The notes under the pieces were generated by a model. That model saw only the letters and a list, made by a program, of their open reading frames with translations. It ran no database searches and had not been told where the DNA came from. This document shows, piece by piece, positions 48,449 through 56,639 of a DNA stretch of 64,000 bases (its first letter is position 1; each line of letters begins with the position of its first letter). The position numbers and the translations under genes were made by a program. The stretch is from Nocardia alba NBRC 108234. GTDB lineage: Bacteria > Actinomycetota > Actinomycetes > Mycobacteriales > Mycobacteriaceae. The stretch spans positions 1 to 64,000 of the forward strand of contig NZ_BDAX01000008.1 of NCBI RefSeq assembly GCF_001612665.1. The letters run 5' to 3'.

Positions 48449-48766
48449 ATTCTCTTCTCTCGACCTCTCGTCTCGCTGGAGCGCAGCACCATGTGGGCGC
48501 GAACCAGCTATTCGTCAGCCGTACCGGACACGGACACGTGGAAACCCTCCTGGCGTCCACGCGCAGCACCCGGCCGTATCCCCTTGGCTGGAACATTCCA
48601 CAAAAGGGGCAACGCGGAGGCGATCATCGATCGAAGCCCGACGGCGGCGAGCGAAACGCCTGCCGAAAGGCCACTACCGAAGACCGACGCCACGCGGACG
48701 GATGCACACGGCTGTCACATGTTGTAATGCAGCCGGGAACCCGATGGTCCCCGAATACACGAATAG

Positions 48767-48800
48767 CCAACGAGAAGAAGTGTACTTCTTCCCGTTGGCC
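48767..48800 (-). promoter_or_regulatory. rpsO-pnp intergenic hairpin
   Basis: The 393-base gap (48449-48841) between rpsO and pnp holds a long hairpin with 16-base arms (48767-48782 with 48785-48800), one mismatch and a 2-base loop. Just past rpsO it can act as a terminator, and also resembles the processed leader stems through which PNPase controls its own mRNA in other bacteria. Nothing else was recognised in the gap. Confidence 0.55.
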
Positions 48801-48841
48801 AGGTGTCGACCGCCTCGACGAGGAGGCGTGTCTGATTCAGA

Positions 48842-49111
48842 TCAGCGACGCAGACCCAAGCGCTCGATGAGCGAGCGGTAGCGGTTGATGTCGTTGGCCT
48901 GCAGGTACTTCGACAGGCGGCGACGACGACCGATCAGGGCCAGCAGGCCGTGGCGGGTGTGGTGATCGTGCTTGTGCTGCTTCAGGTGCTCGGTCAGGTC
49001 CGAGATCCGCTTCGACAGCAGCGCGATCTGCGCCTCCGGCGAGCCGGTGTCGGTGGGGTGCAGGCCGTACTCGGCGAGAATCGCCGACTTCTGCTCAGTG
49101 GTCAGCGCCAT
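48842..49111 (-). CDS. rpsO: 30S ribosomal protein S15
   Basis: This 89-residue protein is full length for S15. The sequence runs [89 protein letters not shown], with the universal DTGSPEAQ and HDHHTRHGL helix-loop regions that bind 16S rRNA at the platform. It lies between ribF and pnp, the usual bacterial order. A hairpin follows that may stop transcription or control pnp. Confidence 0.97.
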   Translation of the reverse strand: MALTTEQKSAILAEYGLHPTDTGSPEAQIALLSKRISDLTEHLKQHKHDHHTRHGLLALIGRRRRLSKYLQANDINRYRSLIERLGLRR

Positions 49112-49238
49112 GTGGCTCGACTCCTATTTTTCAGTTCCGCGCTCGAAGGTCCGGTTACCCGGGATGGGCGCCACCGCGGACCGCAGCAAACCCGAGGAGC
49201 CACTGTACGCGACCCGCAACGGGTAGTTGAAACCGGGA

Positions 49239-50207
49239 TCAAGCGTCGGCGGCGGTCAGAACTTTGCGCGCGGCCTCGACATCGCGGCCCATCGCCTCGA
49301 CCAGATCGTCGATGGTGTCGAATTTGCGCATCCCGCGCAGTTGTTCGACGAAATCGACGCCGACGTGCTGGCCGTAGAGGTCGGCCTCCCCGTCGAGGAC
49401 GAACGCTTCGACGGTGCGTGAGCGGCCCGAGAACGTGGGATTGGTGCCGACCGAGATCGCGGCCATCGCGCGCTCGCCGGGTGCGGCGTCGCCGATGGCC
49501 GGGCCCGCCCCGAGCACGGTGAACCAGCCCGCGTAGACCCCGTCGGCCGGGATCGCCGCGTGCATCGGTGGGGCGACATTGGCGGTCGGGAAACCCAGCC
49601 CGCGACCGCGACCGTCCCCGTGCACGACGACACCTTCGACACGATGCGGGCGCCCGAGCGCCTCGGCGGCCGCGCCCATATCGCCCGCGTCGACGCAGGC
49701 CCGGATGTAGGTGGAGGAGAACGTGACGGCGTGCTCGCCGAGCAGGGTCACCCCGTCGACCTCGAAGCCGAACCGCTCGCCGAGTTCGCGCATCGTGTCG
49801 ACGGTGCCCGCGGCCTTCTTGCCGAACGTGAAATTGTCGCCGACCACGACCTCGGTCACGTGCAGACGTTCGACCAGCAGGTCGTGCACGTATTCCGACG
49901 GGGTGAGCTTCATGAATTCCTGAGTGAACGGCATCACGCAGAACACGTCGATCCCGAGTTCCTCGGCCAGCTCCGCGCGACGGGTCAGCGTCGTCAACTG
50001 GGCGGGATGCGAACCTGGTCGCACCACTTCCATCGGGTGCGGATCGAAGGTCATCAGAACCGAGCGCACGCCACGTTTGCCCGCCGCGGCGACCGCGCGG
50101 CTGATCAGCTGCGCGTGCCCCCGGTGTACCCCGTCGAACACGCCGATCGTGAGAACGCAACGCCCCCAGTCCGCGGGCACGTCGTCGAGACTTCGCCATC
50201 TCTGCAC
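49239..50207 (-). CDS. ribF: Bifunctional riboflavin kinase / FAD synthetase
   Basis: This 322-residue enzyme makes FMN from riboflavin and then FAD. The N-terminal FAD synthetase half has GVFDGVHRGHAQL (HxGH-type nucleotidyltransferase loop) and TFSSTYIR. The C-terminal flavokinase half has GRGRGLGFPTANV and the SVGTNPTFSGRSRTVEAFVLD motif with the catalytic Glu. The GTG at 50207 gives the N-terminus VQRWRSLDD, matching what I recall of the mycobacterial protein; an upstream GTG at 50225 would add six residues. It lies upstream of rpsO on the same strand and divergent from sirR. Confidence 0.93.
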   Translation of the reverse strand: MQRWRSLDDVPADWGRCVLTIGVFDGVHRGHAQLISRAVAAAGKRGVRSVLMTFDPHPMEVVRPGSHPAQLTTLTRRAELAEELGIDVFCVMPFTQEFMKLTPSEYVHDLLVERLHVTEVVVGDNFTFGKKAAGTVDTMRELGERFGFEVDGVTLLGEHAVTFSSTYIRACVDAGDMGAAAEALGRPHRVEGVVVHGDGRGRGLGFPTANVAPPMHAAIPADGVYAGWFTVLGAGPAIGDAAPGERAMAAISVGTNPTFSGRSRTVEAFVLDGEADLYGQHVGVDFVEQLRGMRKFDTIDDLVEAMGRDVEAARKVLTAADA

Positions 50208-50327
50208 AGAGCGAAGCCTACGCACAGCGGTGCCCGAACAGAATTCCGGTGTGAGGCGGATCGCCGGTGCGCGGCGTGCCGGTTCGTCGATGTGTCATTC
50301 GGGCCAGGACTGCCTAACATTGGTGAT

Positions 50328-51071
50328 GTGCCAGCCAAACGAGATGTCGCCACCCGTAAGGCGCTGACGCAACCCGCCGAGCAGGCCGAACTCGCCGCCG
50401 CGATCGCGACCGAGCTGTCGGCGGTGGCACAGGACTATCTGAAGGTCATCTGGACCGCCCAGGAGTGGTCGCAGGAGAAGGTGTCGACCAAGTTGCTGGC
50501 CGAGCGGATCGGCGTGTCGGCCTCGACGGTGTCGGAGGCGGTGCGCAAGCTCACCGATCAGGGTCTGGTCGAGCACGCCCGCTACGGGGCGATCACCCTG
50601 ACCGAACACGGCCGTCGCGCCGCGATCGCGATGGTCCGTCGCCACCGGCTGATCGAGACCTTCCTGGTGAACGAACTCGGCTACGGCTGGGACGAGGTGC
50701 ACGACGAGGCCGAGGTACTCGAACACGCCGTCTCCGACCTGCTCATGTCCCGGATCGACGCGAAACTCGGCCACCCCGACCGCGACCCGCACGGCGACCC
50801 CATCCCGTCCTCCGACGGCGCTGTGCCCACTCCCCCCGCCCGTCAGCTCAGCGACTTCGCCGCGGGCGAGTCCGGCCGGGTGGCCCGCATCTCCGACTCC
50901 GACCCCGCGATGCTGCGCTATTTCGACTCCGTCGGTATCGCGCTCGACACCACGATCGAAGTGGCCGAGCGCCGCGATTTCGCCGGCACCATCGCCGTCC
51001 GCATCGAGTCGTCCGAAGCTCCCACGGAATTGGGAACCCTTGCCGCCGAAGCGATCTGGATCACCACCTAG
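50328..51071 (+). CDS. sirR: DtxR-family metalloregulator (SirR/MntR-type)
   Basis: This 247-residue regulator matches the mycobacterial SirR pattern. A winged helix (AQDYLKVIWTAQEWSQEKVS then TKLLAERIGVSASTVSEAVRKL) is followed by the metal-sensing dimerisation domain with candidate ligands in MVRRHRLIETFLV, DEVHDEAEVLEHAVSD and HPDRDPHGDPIP, and a C-terminal SH3-like domain from about 180. Such proteins repress metal uptake genes when Mn or Fe is bound. The GTG at 50328 lacks a ribosome site; TAACAT at 50315-50320 fits the -10 of a leaderless message. It is divergent from ribF and convergent with the lipoprotein gene. Confidence 0.88.
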   Translation: MPAKRDVATRKALTQPAEQAELAAAIATELSAVAQDYLKVIWTAQEWSQEKVSTKLLAERIGVSASTVSEAVRKLTDQGLVEHARYGAITLTEHGRRAAIAMVRRHRLIETFLVNELGYGWDEVHDEAEVLEHAVSDLLMSRIDAKLGHPDRDPHGDPIPSSDGAVPTPPARQLSDFAAGESGRVARISDSDPAMLRYFDSVGIALDTTIEVAERRDFAGTIAVRIESSEAPTELGTLAAEAIWITT

Positions 51072-51097
51072 TTCTGCTGGATCAGCAGAAGTAGGTG
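51065..51097. terminator. Bidirectional hairpin overlapping the stops of sirR and the lipoprotein gene
   Basis: Arms of 15 bases (51065-51079 with 51083-51097), one mismatch and a 3-base loop span the sirR stop (51069-51071) and the convergent lipoprotein stop (51082-51084). It lies inside both 3' coding ends, so one element can end both transcripts. Confidence 0.75.
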
Positions 51098-51918
51098 CGG
51101 AGCCGGTCGGGAACGCCGTCGGCGGCGGCCCGGGACCAGCAGATGTCGTGGGGGAACCGAACATAGGTGGTCCAGGTTCCCGACGTGCGGGTGATGACGC
51201 GCTGATTGTCGCCGGGGGTATTCCAGCGGATGACACCCCACTTCCCGTCGCAATCGGGGATCGTGGCGACCGGTCCCGGATCGACGCCGAGTTCGGTTTC
51301 GATGGTGGATTCGGCACAGGCGGCGGGCTCGGGCGCGATGTCCTGGAAACGCAGCTGACCGGTGACCGTGCCGCCCTGGGCGACCAGGAACAGCGAGTGC
51401 ATGCCCTCGGGGACCGGGTTCGTTCCGGCCGGGGCGGTCATGCCGAAGCGATAGCAACCGAGTTCGGTGACGAAGGCGGCGCGGCCCTGCTCGTCGGTGA
51501 CTCCGTCGCGGCGCGAGGTTTCCGCCGTCTCGCCGACCGGGATGTCGTTGCCCGACGGATCACACGGCTGCTGCAGCGACAAGTACACCGGCACACCGGG
51601 AACGGGGATACCGGACAGCGTCACGGTGCGCAGCACCACGGTGCCGGTCGCCGGTTCGGGCGGTCGCACGGTCGTCGCCGGTGCGGTGGGCGCACCCACC
51701 GAAGGCACCGGGTGGCCGAGCGACGTGGCACCCGGCCGAACGGCGGGCGTCGCGGCGGGAGCGACGCTGGGCGTGGCGATCGAGATCGGCGCGGCGCTCG
51801 TGGTGGTGGGACGCGCCGAGCTCGTTCCCGGCGCCTGCGGATCGCCCACACCACAGCCCGCGACCACTATCGTCACACCGACGACGACACCGATCCAGAT
51901 CTTCCCGATCGCAGCCAT
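51082..51918 (-). CDS. Putative lipoprotein with Pro/Thr/Ala-rich linker
   Basis: This 278-residue protein has a signal segment ending in a lipobox (IVVAGC), then a 75-residue Pro/Ala/Thr/Ser-rich linker, and a C-terminal domain of about 190 residues starting at TGTVVLRTVTLSGIPVPGVP that looks like an immunoglobulin-like/carboxypeptidase-regulatory beta domain (repeats of VTLSGIPVPGVPVYLSL and GVTDEQGRAAFVTEL, like SpaA or CarboxypepD_reg). Several cysteines (PCDPS, LGCYRF, AACAES, DCDGK, DICWS, final C) suggest disulphides outside the membrane. The ATG at 51918 has GGAGG upstream. Function is not recognised. Confidence 0.75.
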   Translation of the reverse strand: MAAIGKIWIGVVVGVTIVVAGCGVGDPQAPGTSSARPTTTSAAPISIATPSVAPAATPAVRPGATSLGHPVPSVGAPTAPATTVRPPEPATGTVVLRTVTLSGIPVPGVPVYLSLQQPCDPSGNDIPVGETAETSRRDGVTDEQGRAAFVTELGCYRFGMTAPAGTNPVPEGMHSLFLVAQGGTVTGQLRFQDIAPEPAACAESTIETELGVDPGPVATIPDCDGKWGVIRWNTPGDNQRVITRTSGTWTTYVRFPHDICWSRAAADGVPDRLRTYFC

Positions 51919-52013
51919 GTCCGCCCCTCCGACGCGAAAATCCATACATCTTCGCTATCGCCGGTTCCGGGCACGATGTTATCCGCTGTTCAGCGCCCCT
52001 GACAGCGGACCCG

Positions 52014-52946
52014 TCAGTCGCCGATTCCCCTCGGGCGCACCACCATCACCGAGCCGGCGCGTTTACCGCTCTCCTCCAGGAGCGCGATGGCCCGGCCCCT
52101 GGGGTCGATCGCGGCGTAGACGCCCTTGATGCCGACGGGCTCGAGCCAGCGACCGGTACGCAGGTCGGTGGCCTGCGATTCGTCGATGTCACGGAGCGGG
52201 AAGGCGGTACGGACGGCGGCGTCGATATCGAGGCTGAGCAGCGGCTGCTCGGCGTCGACAGCGGTCGCGAGTTGTTCGAGGGTGCGGGCGTGTTCGAGGG
52301 TGAAGGGCCCGACTCTGGTGCGACGCAGGGCGGTCAGGTGTCCGCCTACCGTGAGCGCCGCGCCGAGGTCGCGGGCCAGGGCACGGATATACGTGCCGGA
52401 GGTGCATTCGACCGCGACATCGAGGTCCACGAATTCACCATCGGCGATATCGCGCCGGGCCAGGATATCGAAGCGCGACACCGTGACCCGGCGGGCGGCC
52501 AGCTGCACCTCTTCGCCGGCGCGCACCCGCGCGTAGGCCCGCTCGCCGTCGACCTTGATGGCACTCACCGTGGCCGGAACCTGGTCGATGTCCCCGGTCA
52601 GGGCCGCGACGCCCGCCGCGATCTCGTCGTCGGTGACGTGCAGCGCGGGCGTGGTGGCAGTGACCTCACCCTCGGCGTCGTCGGTGTTCGTGGCCTGGCC
52701 GAGGCGGATCGTCGCGGTGTAGGCCTTGGTCGTGAGCAGGAGCTGGCCGAGCAGTTTCGTGCCCCGTTCCACCCCGAGCACCAGCACCCCGGTGGCCATC
52801 GGGTCGAGGGTGCCCGCGTGACCGACCCGCTTGGTCTGCAACAGCTTTCGGCTGCGCGCCACGACATCGTGACTGGTGAGCCCGCTGTCCTTGTCGACGA
52901 TCACGAGCCCGCCCAGCTCGCCCACCCGCGACACTCGCGCGGCCAT
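52014..52946 (-). CDS. truB: tRNA pseudouridine(55) synthase
   Basis: This 310-residue enzyme makes pseudouridine at position 55 of the T-loop in tRNA. The catalytic Asp is D48 in VGHAGTLDPMATGVL. LGQATNTDDAEG and PATVSAIKVDGERAYARVRAGEEV follow, with SGTYIRALARDLG near the middle and a C-terminal PUA-like extension. The ATG at 52946 overlaps the pptT stop as TGATG, so the two genes are translationally coupled, as in mycobacteria. Confidence 0.94.
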   Translation of the reverse strand: MAARVSRVGELGGLVIVDKDSGLTSHDVVARSRKLLQTKRVGHAGTLDPMATGVLVLGVERGTKLLGQLLLTTKAYTATIRLGQATNTDDAEGEVTATTPALHVTDDEIAAGVAALTGDIDQVPATVSAIKVDGERAYARVRAGEEVQLAARRVTVSRFDILARRDIADGEFVDLDVAVECTSGTYIRALARDLGAALTVGGHLTALRRTRVGPFTLEHARTLEQLATAVDAEQPLLSLDIDAAVRTAFPLRDIDESQATDLRTGRWLEPVGIKGVYAAIDPRGRAIALLEESGKRAGSVMVVRPRGIGD

Positions 52947-53617
52947 CAGCCGTGTGCGATCGCGGTCAGGATCAGCCCGTCGGCGATCAGCCAGAGGCCG
53001 TCGAACTCGGTCAGCGCGGCGCCGCCGTCTTTCGCCGAGCCGGGCACGAGCAGCTTCGTGTGAAAAGTACCGGAGCCCGAATCGTCTGTGCGGGAGTCGA
53101 TCTCGAAGGTGATGTGCGCGTCCTCGAAACCGAGCCAGCGCAATGTCAGCGGAAACCAGGCCTTGTAGGTGGCCTCTTTGGCGCAGAACAGCAGCCGATC
53201 CAGATGCAGGCCCTCGCCGGGGGTATCCGACAGCCATTCGCGTTCGGCGGGCAGGCTCACGGAATCGAGCACGCCCTCGGGCAGTGTGTCGTGCGGTTCG
53301 GCGTCGATACCGACCGAGCGGAACCGCAGCGAGTGCGCCATCGCGGCGGCCCGGTAACCGTCGCAATGGGTGAGGCTGCCGACGATGCCGCGCGGGAACA
53401 GCGGCATGCCGCGTTCGCCCTTGCCGATCGCGACGGGCTGCTCACCGAGCTGTTCGAGGGCGAGGCGAGCACAGTGCCTGGCACCGATGAAATCCCGGCG
53501 GCGCTTCTCGACGGCCTTGGCGATGAGGTGCTCCTCGGCGGGGTGCGCCGTCAGATCCTCCGGGAACACCAGCAACTCCGCCGAAGCCACACTCCTCGGC
53601 AAAATCCTCTCCAGCAC
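52946..53617 (-). CDS. pptT: 4'-phosphopantetheinyl transferase PptT
   Basis: This 223-residue Sfp-type enzyme transfers phosphopantetheine from coenzyme A to the serine of carrier domains. The Mg/CoA motifs are VGIDAEPHD (residues 102-110, with D105 and E107) and FCAKEATYKAWF (144-155, with E148), as in mycobacterial PptT. In those bacteria PptT activates siderophore NRPS/PKS and mycolate-related synthases. The window's NRPS would be a natural client. The start is a GTG at 53617; a further upstream start cannot be excluded. It overlaps truB by one base and lies 156 bases after pptH. Confidence 0.92.
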   Translation of the reverse strand: MLERILPRSVASAELLVFPEDLTAHPAEEHLIAKAVEKRRRDFIGARHCARLALEQLGEQPVAIGKGERGMPLFPRGIVGSLTHCDGYRAAAMAHSLRFRSVGIDAEPHDTLPEGVLDSVSLPAEREWLSDTPGEGLHLDRLLFCAKEATYKAWFPLTLRWLGFEDAHITFEIDSRTDDSGSGTFHTKLLVPGSAKDGGAALTEFDGLWLIADGLILTAIAHG

Positions 53618-53773
53618 GCCTATCCGCCTCTCCGCGTATTTTGGCCAGACCTCGGCGCTGGTTGGGTCAGCGATGGCGTCCGGCGGTACCGGGTGGGCGG
53701 GTTCGCTCGTGCCCGGTGAGTTACCGATGTCCTTACGAAATCAGGCGAGGGGTTCCGGTGCAAATTCGCTGTG

Positions 53774-54730
53774 TCAGATGCCTCGCCTGCGTTCGGCCTT
53801 CTCGCGCATCTCGGTGGCCGCGGCTTCCATTTCCGGGGTGACCTTGAAGTGGCCGCCCCAGGAATTCAGGTCGCCTTCGGCGTAGACCGGTTCGGGCAGG
53901 ATCTGGCGTAGCAGCGGGTCGGGCATGCCCCGGCGTTTCCATTCGCGGGGGTAGCCGAGGGAGACCTCTTCGAAACGGACACCGTCGTAGTAGGTGGTGC
54001 GGGGGATGTGGAGGTGGCCGTAGACCGAGCAGATCACGTTATAGCTGGTGTGCCAGTCGGCGGTCAGGTCGGTGCCGCACCACAGCGAGAACTCCGGGTA
54101 GAACAGGATGTCGGTGGGCTGGCGGACCAGGGGGAAGTGGTTGATCATCACCAGCGGGGTGTCCGCGGGCAGCGCGTCGAGGCGGCGCTGGGTGTACTGG
54201 ACGCGGGCGTGGCACCAGGCGTCACGGGTGAGGTACGGGTCGGGGGACAGCAGGAACTCGTCGGTCGCCACGACATTGCGTTCGCGCGCCAGCGCCAGGC
54301 CCTCCGCCTTGGTGTTCGTGCCCGCCGGTCGCCACGAATAGTCGTAGAGCAGAAACATCGGCGCCACGGTGACCCGGCCGCCGTACTTCTCGGCTCCCTG
54401 CCCCGTCCACACCGGGAACGGGTCCTCGGGGGTGACGACATCGAGATCACGGCACATCGCGACGAGGTAGTCGTAGCGGGCGGCGCCGTGCATCTGCACC
54501 GGATCCTTCGGCGTGGTCCACAGCTCGTGGTTACCCGGCACCCAGATCACCTTGGCGAACCGACCGCGCAGCAACTGCAGCGCCCAGCGCACCTCCTCGG
54601 CCTTCTCCCCCACGTCACCGGCGACGATCAGCCAGTCCTCGGGCGAATCGGGAACGATCTGCTCCACCACCGGCTTGTTGCCCTGATGCCCCACGTGCAC
54701 ATCGCTGACCGCCATCAACTTCGGAATCAC
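53774..54730 (-). CDS. pptH: Metallophosphoesterase, PptH-like phosphopantetheinyl hydrolase
   Basis: This 318-residue calcineurin-type phosphoesterase has the metal motifs SDVHVGH (start), GDVGEKAEEVRW, GNHELWTTPKD, and late INHFPL and YGHLHIPRTTYYDGVRFEEVS. It is closely similar to Rv2795c, PptH, reported to cleave phosphopantetheine from carrier proteins, the reverse of PptT. Its place just upstream of pptT on the same strand repeats the mycobacterial arrangement. The GTG at 54730 is chosen for VIPKLMAVSD; a GTG at 54748 or ATG at 54715 is possible. Hydrolytic activity is inferred by homology. Confidence 0.85.
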   Translation of the reverse strand: MIPKLMAVSDVHVGHQGNKPVVEQIVPDSPEDWLIVAGDVGEKAEEVRWALQLLRGRFAKVIWVPGNHELWTTPKDPVQMHGAARYDYLVAMCRDLDVVTPEDPFPVWTGQGAEKYGGRVTVAPMFLLYDYSWRPAGTNTKAEGLALARERNVVATDEFLLSPDPYLTRDAWCHARVQYTQRRLDALPADTPLVMINHFPLVRQPTDILFYPEFSLWCGTDLTADWHTSYNVICSVYGHLHIPRTTYYDGVRFEEVSLGYPREWKRRGMPDPLLRQILPEPVYAEGDLNSWGGHFKVTPEMEAAATEMREKAERRRGI

Positions 54731-54879
54731 CTGTCCACAGTGACACACCTCGGGCGCACGGCACCGGCGGGTTCACCCCTGCGCGTCGAGCGCCTCGGCC
54801 ACGAGCAGATCGAGCAACCCCGGAAGTGGACTACCCGACCGGACATCCGTTGGATCGACATGCCCCTACCCGCGCTGAG

Positions 54880-56247
54880 TCAGGCGGCCCCGCTCGGGAT
54901 GTCGGCGCCCACTCTGGCCCAGCGGCCCGACTTCGCCCGCGCGAGGACCGCGATCAATCGCAGCAGCATGAACACGACCAGGCCCGACCAGATTCCCGCG
55001 ACGCCCCAGTCGAAGATCAGCGACAACCAGATCAGCGGCAGGAAGCCGGTCAGGGCGGCGACGAGCGTCGCGCTGCGCAGGAAGGCGGCGTCGCCCGCGC
55101 CGAGCAGGACACCGTCGAGAGCGAACACCGCGCCCGCCACCGGGATCATGGCGACGAAGAACCACCAGATCACGTGGGCGCGGTCGAGGACCTGGGGGTC
55201 ATCGGTGAACAGCAGCGGGATCGCGGTCACCCCCGCGGCGAAAGCGGCGGCGAGGAACAGGGCGAAGATCTCCGACCAGATCGTGACCCGGCGCGCGATC
55301 ATCTTGGCGCCGTGGGCATTACCCGCACCGAGGGCCGCACCGACCAGGGTCTGGGCGGCGATGGCGAGCGAGTCGAGGGTCAGGGCGAGGAAATTCCAGA
55401 GTTGCAGCACCAACTGGTGGGCAGCGACGGACGCGGCGCCGAAACGGGCGGCCACCGCAGCGGCGGAGACGAAGCAGATCTGGAAGGACAGACTGCGGAC
55501 GATGAGGTCGCGGCCGAGAACGAGTTGCGCGCGCATCACCGCGATGCGCGGGCGCAGCGAAACACGTTCACGCAGGAGGGCATAGGCGAACAGCACGCCG
55601 GAGACCGATTGCCCGACGAGATTGGCCACCGCCGAACCGGCCAGCTCCATCCGGGGCGCACCGAGCAGTCCGTACACCAGGACGGGACACAGCACCGCCG
55701 ACAGCGCAAGGCCCGCCACCACATAGGTCAGTGGTCGCCGCACATCCTGCACGCCGCGCATCCATCCGTTGCCCGCCATCGACAGCAGAATCAGCGGCAC
55801 CCCGAACAGCGCGATCCGCACCCAGCTCAGCGCCTCGTCGGCGATCTCCCCGCCACCGGCGAGCACCGAACACAGTGGCACCGCGAACAATTGGATCACC
55901 GCGACGATCACCAGACCGATCGCGACGCCCACCCAGCTCGCTTGCACACCCTCCTCCACCGCGCCCGCCCGGTCCCCCGCCCCGTGCCTGCGGGCCGCGC
56001 GCGCGGTCGTGCCGTAGGACAGGAACGTGAGCTGCGTGCTCACCGATCCGAGGATCACGGCGCCGACCGCGAGCCCGGCCAGTGCCAACGCCCCCAACCT
56101 GCCGACCACCGCGAGGTCGAAGAGCAGATACAGCGGCTCGGCGACCAGCACGCCCAGGGTGGGCACGGCGATGCCGAGAATGCGCCGCGGCCCGGCCCGG
56201 TCGACCTCGCCGGTCGCGACCGCATCCATCGGTTCAGCGGACCCCAC
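54880..56247 (-). CDS. dinF: MATE-family efflux transporter DinF
   Basis: This 455-residue protein has twelve hydrophobic helices in two pseudo-repeats, typical of the MATE DinF branch. Recognisable stretches are ILGIAVPTLGVLVAEPLYLL, RIALFGVPLILLSMAGNGWMRGVQDVRRPL and ALTLDSLAIAAQTLVGAALGAG. Relatives export cationic drugs or oxidants with Na or H coupling. It lies upstream of rbfA-group genes in reverse order to mycobacterial dinF-Rv2837c-rbfA, with one MFS gene intruding here. Drug substrate is unknown. Confidence 0.9.
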   Translation of the reverse strand: MGSAEPMDAVATGEVDRAGPRRILGIAVPTLGVLVAEPLYLLFDLAVVGRLGALALAGLAVGAVILGSVSTQLTFLSYGTTARAARRHGAGDRAGAVEEGVQASWVGVAIGLVIVAVIQLFAVPLCSVLAGGGEIADEALSWVRIALFGVPLILLSMAGNGWMRGVQDVRRPLTYVVAGLALSAVLCPVLVYGLLGAPRMELAGSAVANLVGQSVSGVLFAYALLRERVSLRPRIAVMRAQLVLGRDLIVRSLSFQICFVSAAAVAARFGAASVAAHQLVLQLWNFLALTLDSLAIAAQTLVGAALGAGNAHGAKMIARRVTIWSEIFALFLAAAFAAGVTAIPLLFTDDPQVLDRAHVIWWFFVAMIPVAGAVFALDGVLLGAGDAAFLRSATLVAALTGFLPLIWLSLIFDWGVAGIWSGLVVFMLLRLIAVLARAKSGRWARVGADIPSGAA

Positions 56248-56639
56248 ACCGACCTCCCACAGTCACCAAGAACTCTTCTGGCGCGAACGCGCTGCCGACC
56301 CGCCGATGGTGGCACACGCCACCGACGACATCGCCGAGCGCGCGTCACCACCAGGGAGATCTCGCCGATCACCGGCACGACCCTCGCTCCCCGATGTTCG
56401 CAGCCCGGGGAGCAGTGACCGGGCGGTGGCTGGTGCGGCGGGGTCGGTCAGCGACAGTGTCGCGTACCGGCTCCGTAGCGAGCCGCCGATCGCACGATAC
56501 CTACAGATCGGCATGAAATCACAGGTAAGACGGGTGGACGGCAGGCACTATGAGGAGTGATATTGGTCGCCCGCCCAGCTCAGGTGCGACGATGACAAAC
56601 CGCGGACGCCTGGTTCGCCCGGACAACTCAGGATCGAGC
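56248..56639. other. Divergent gap between dinF and MFS gene
   Basis: No convincing gene was found in this 392-base region. An 8-base inverted repeat, GCTCCCCG-N12-CGGGGAGC, is at 56386-56413. CACTAT near 56546-56551 is a possible -10 for the MFS gene. In-frame ATGs at 56550 and 56592 could extend that gene by 30 or 16 hydrophilic residues. Confidence 0.5.

Noticed and set aside
48436..48881. Frames in the rpsO-pnp gap
   Set aside because: They overlap the intergenic hairpin or the rpsO and pnp ends and have random-looking compositions with no ribosome sites.
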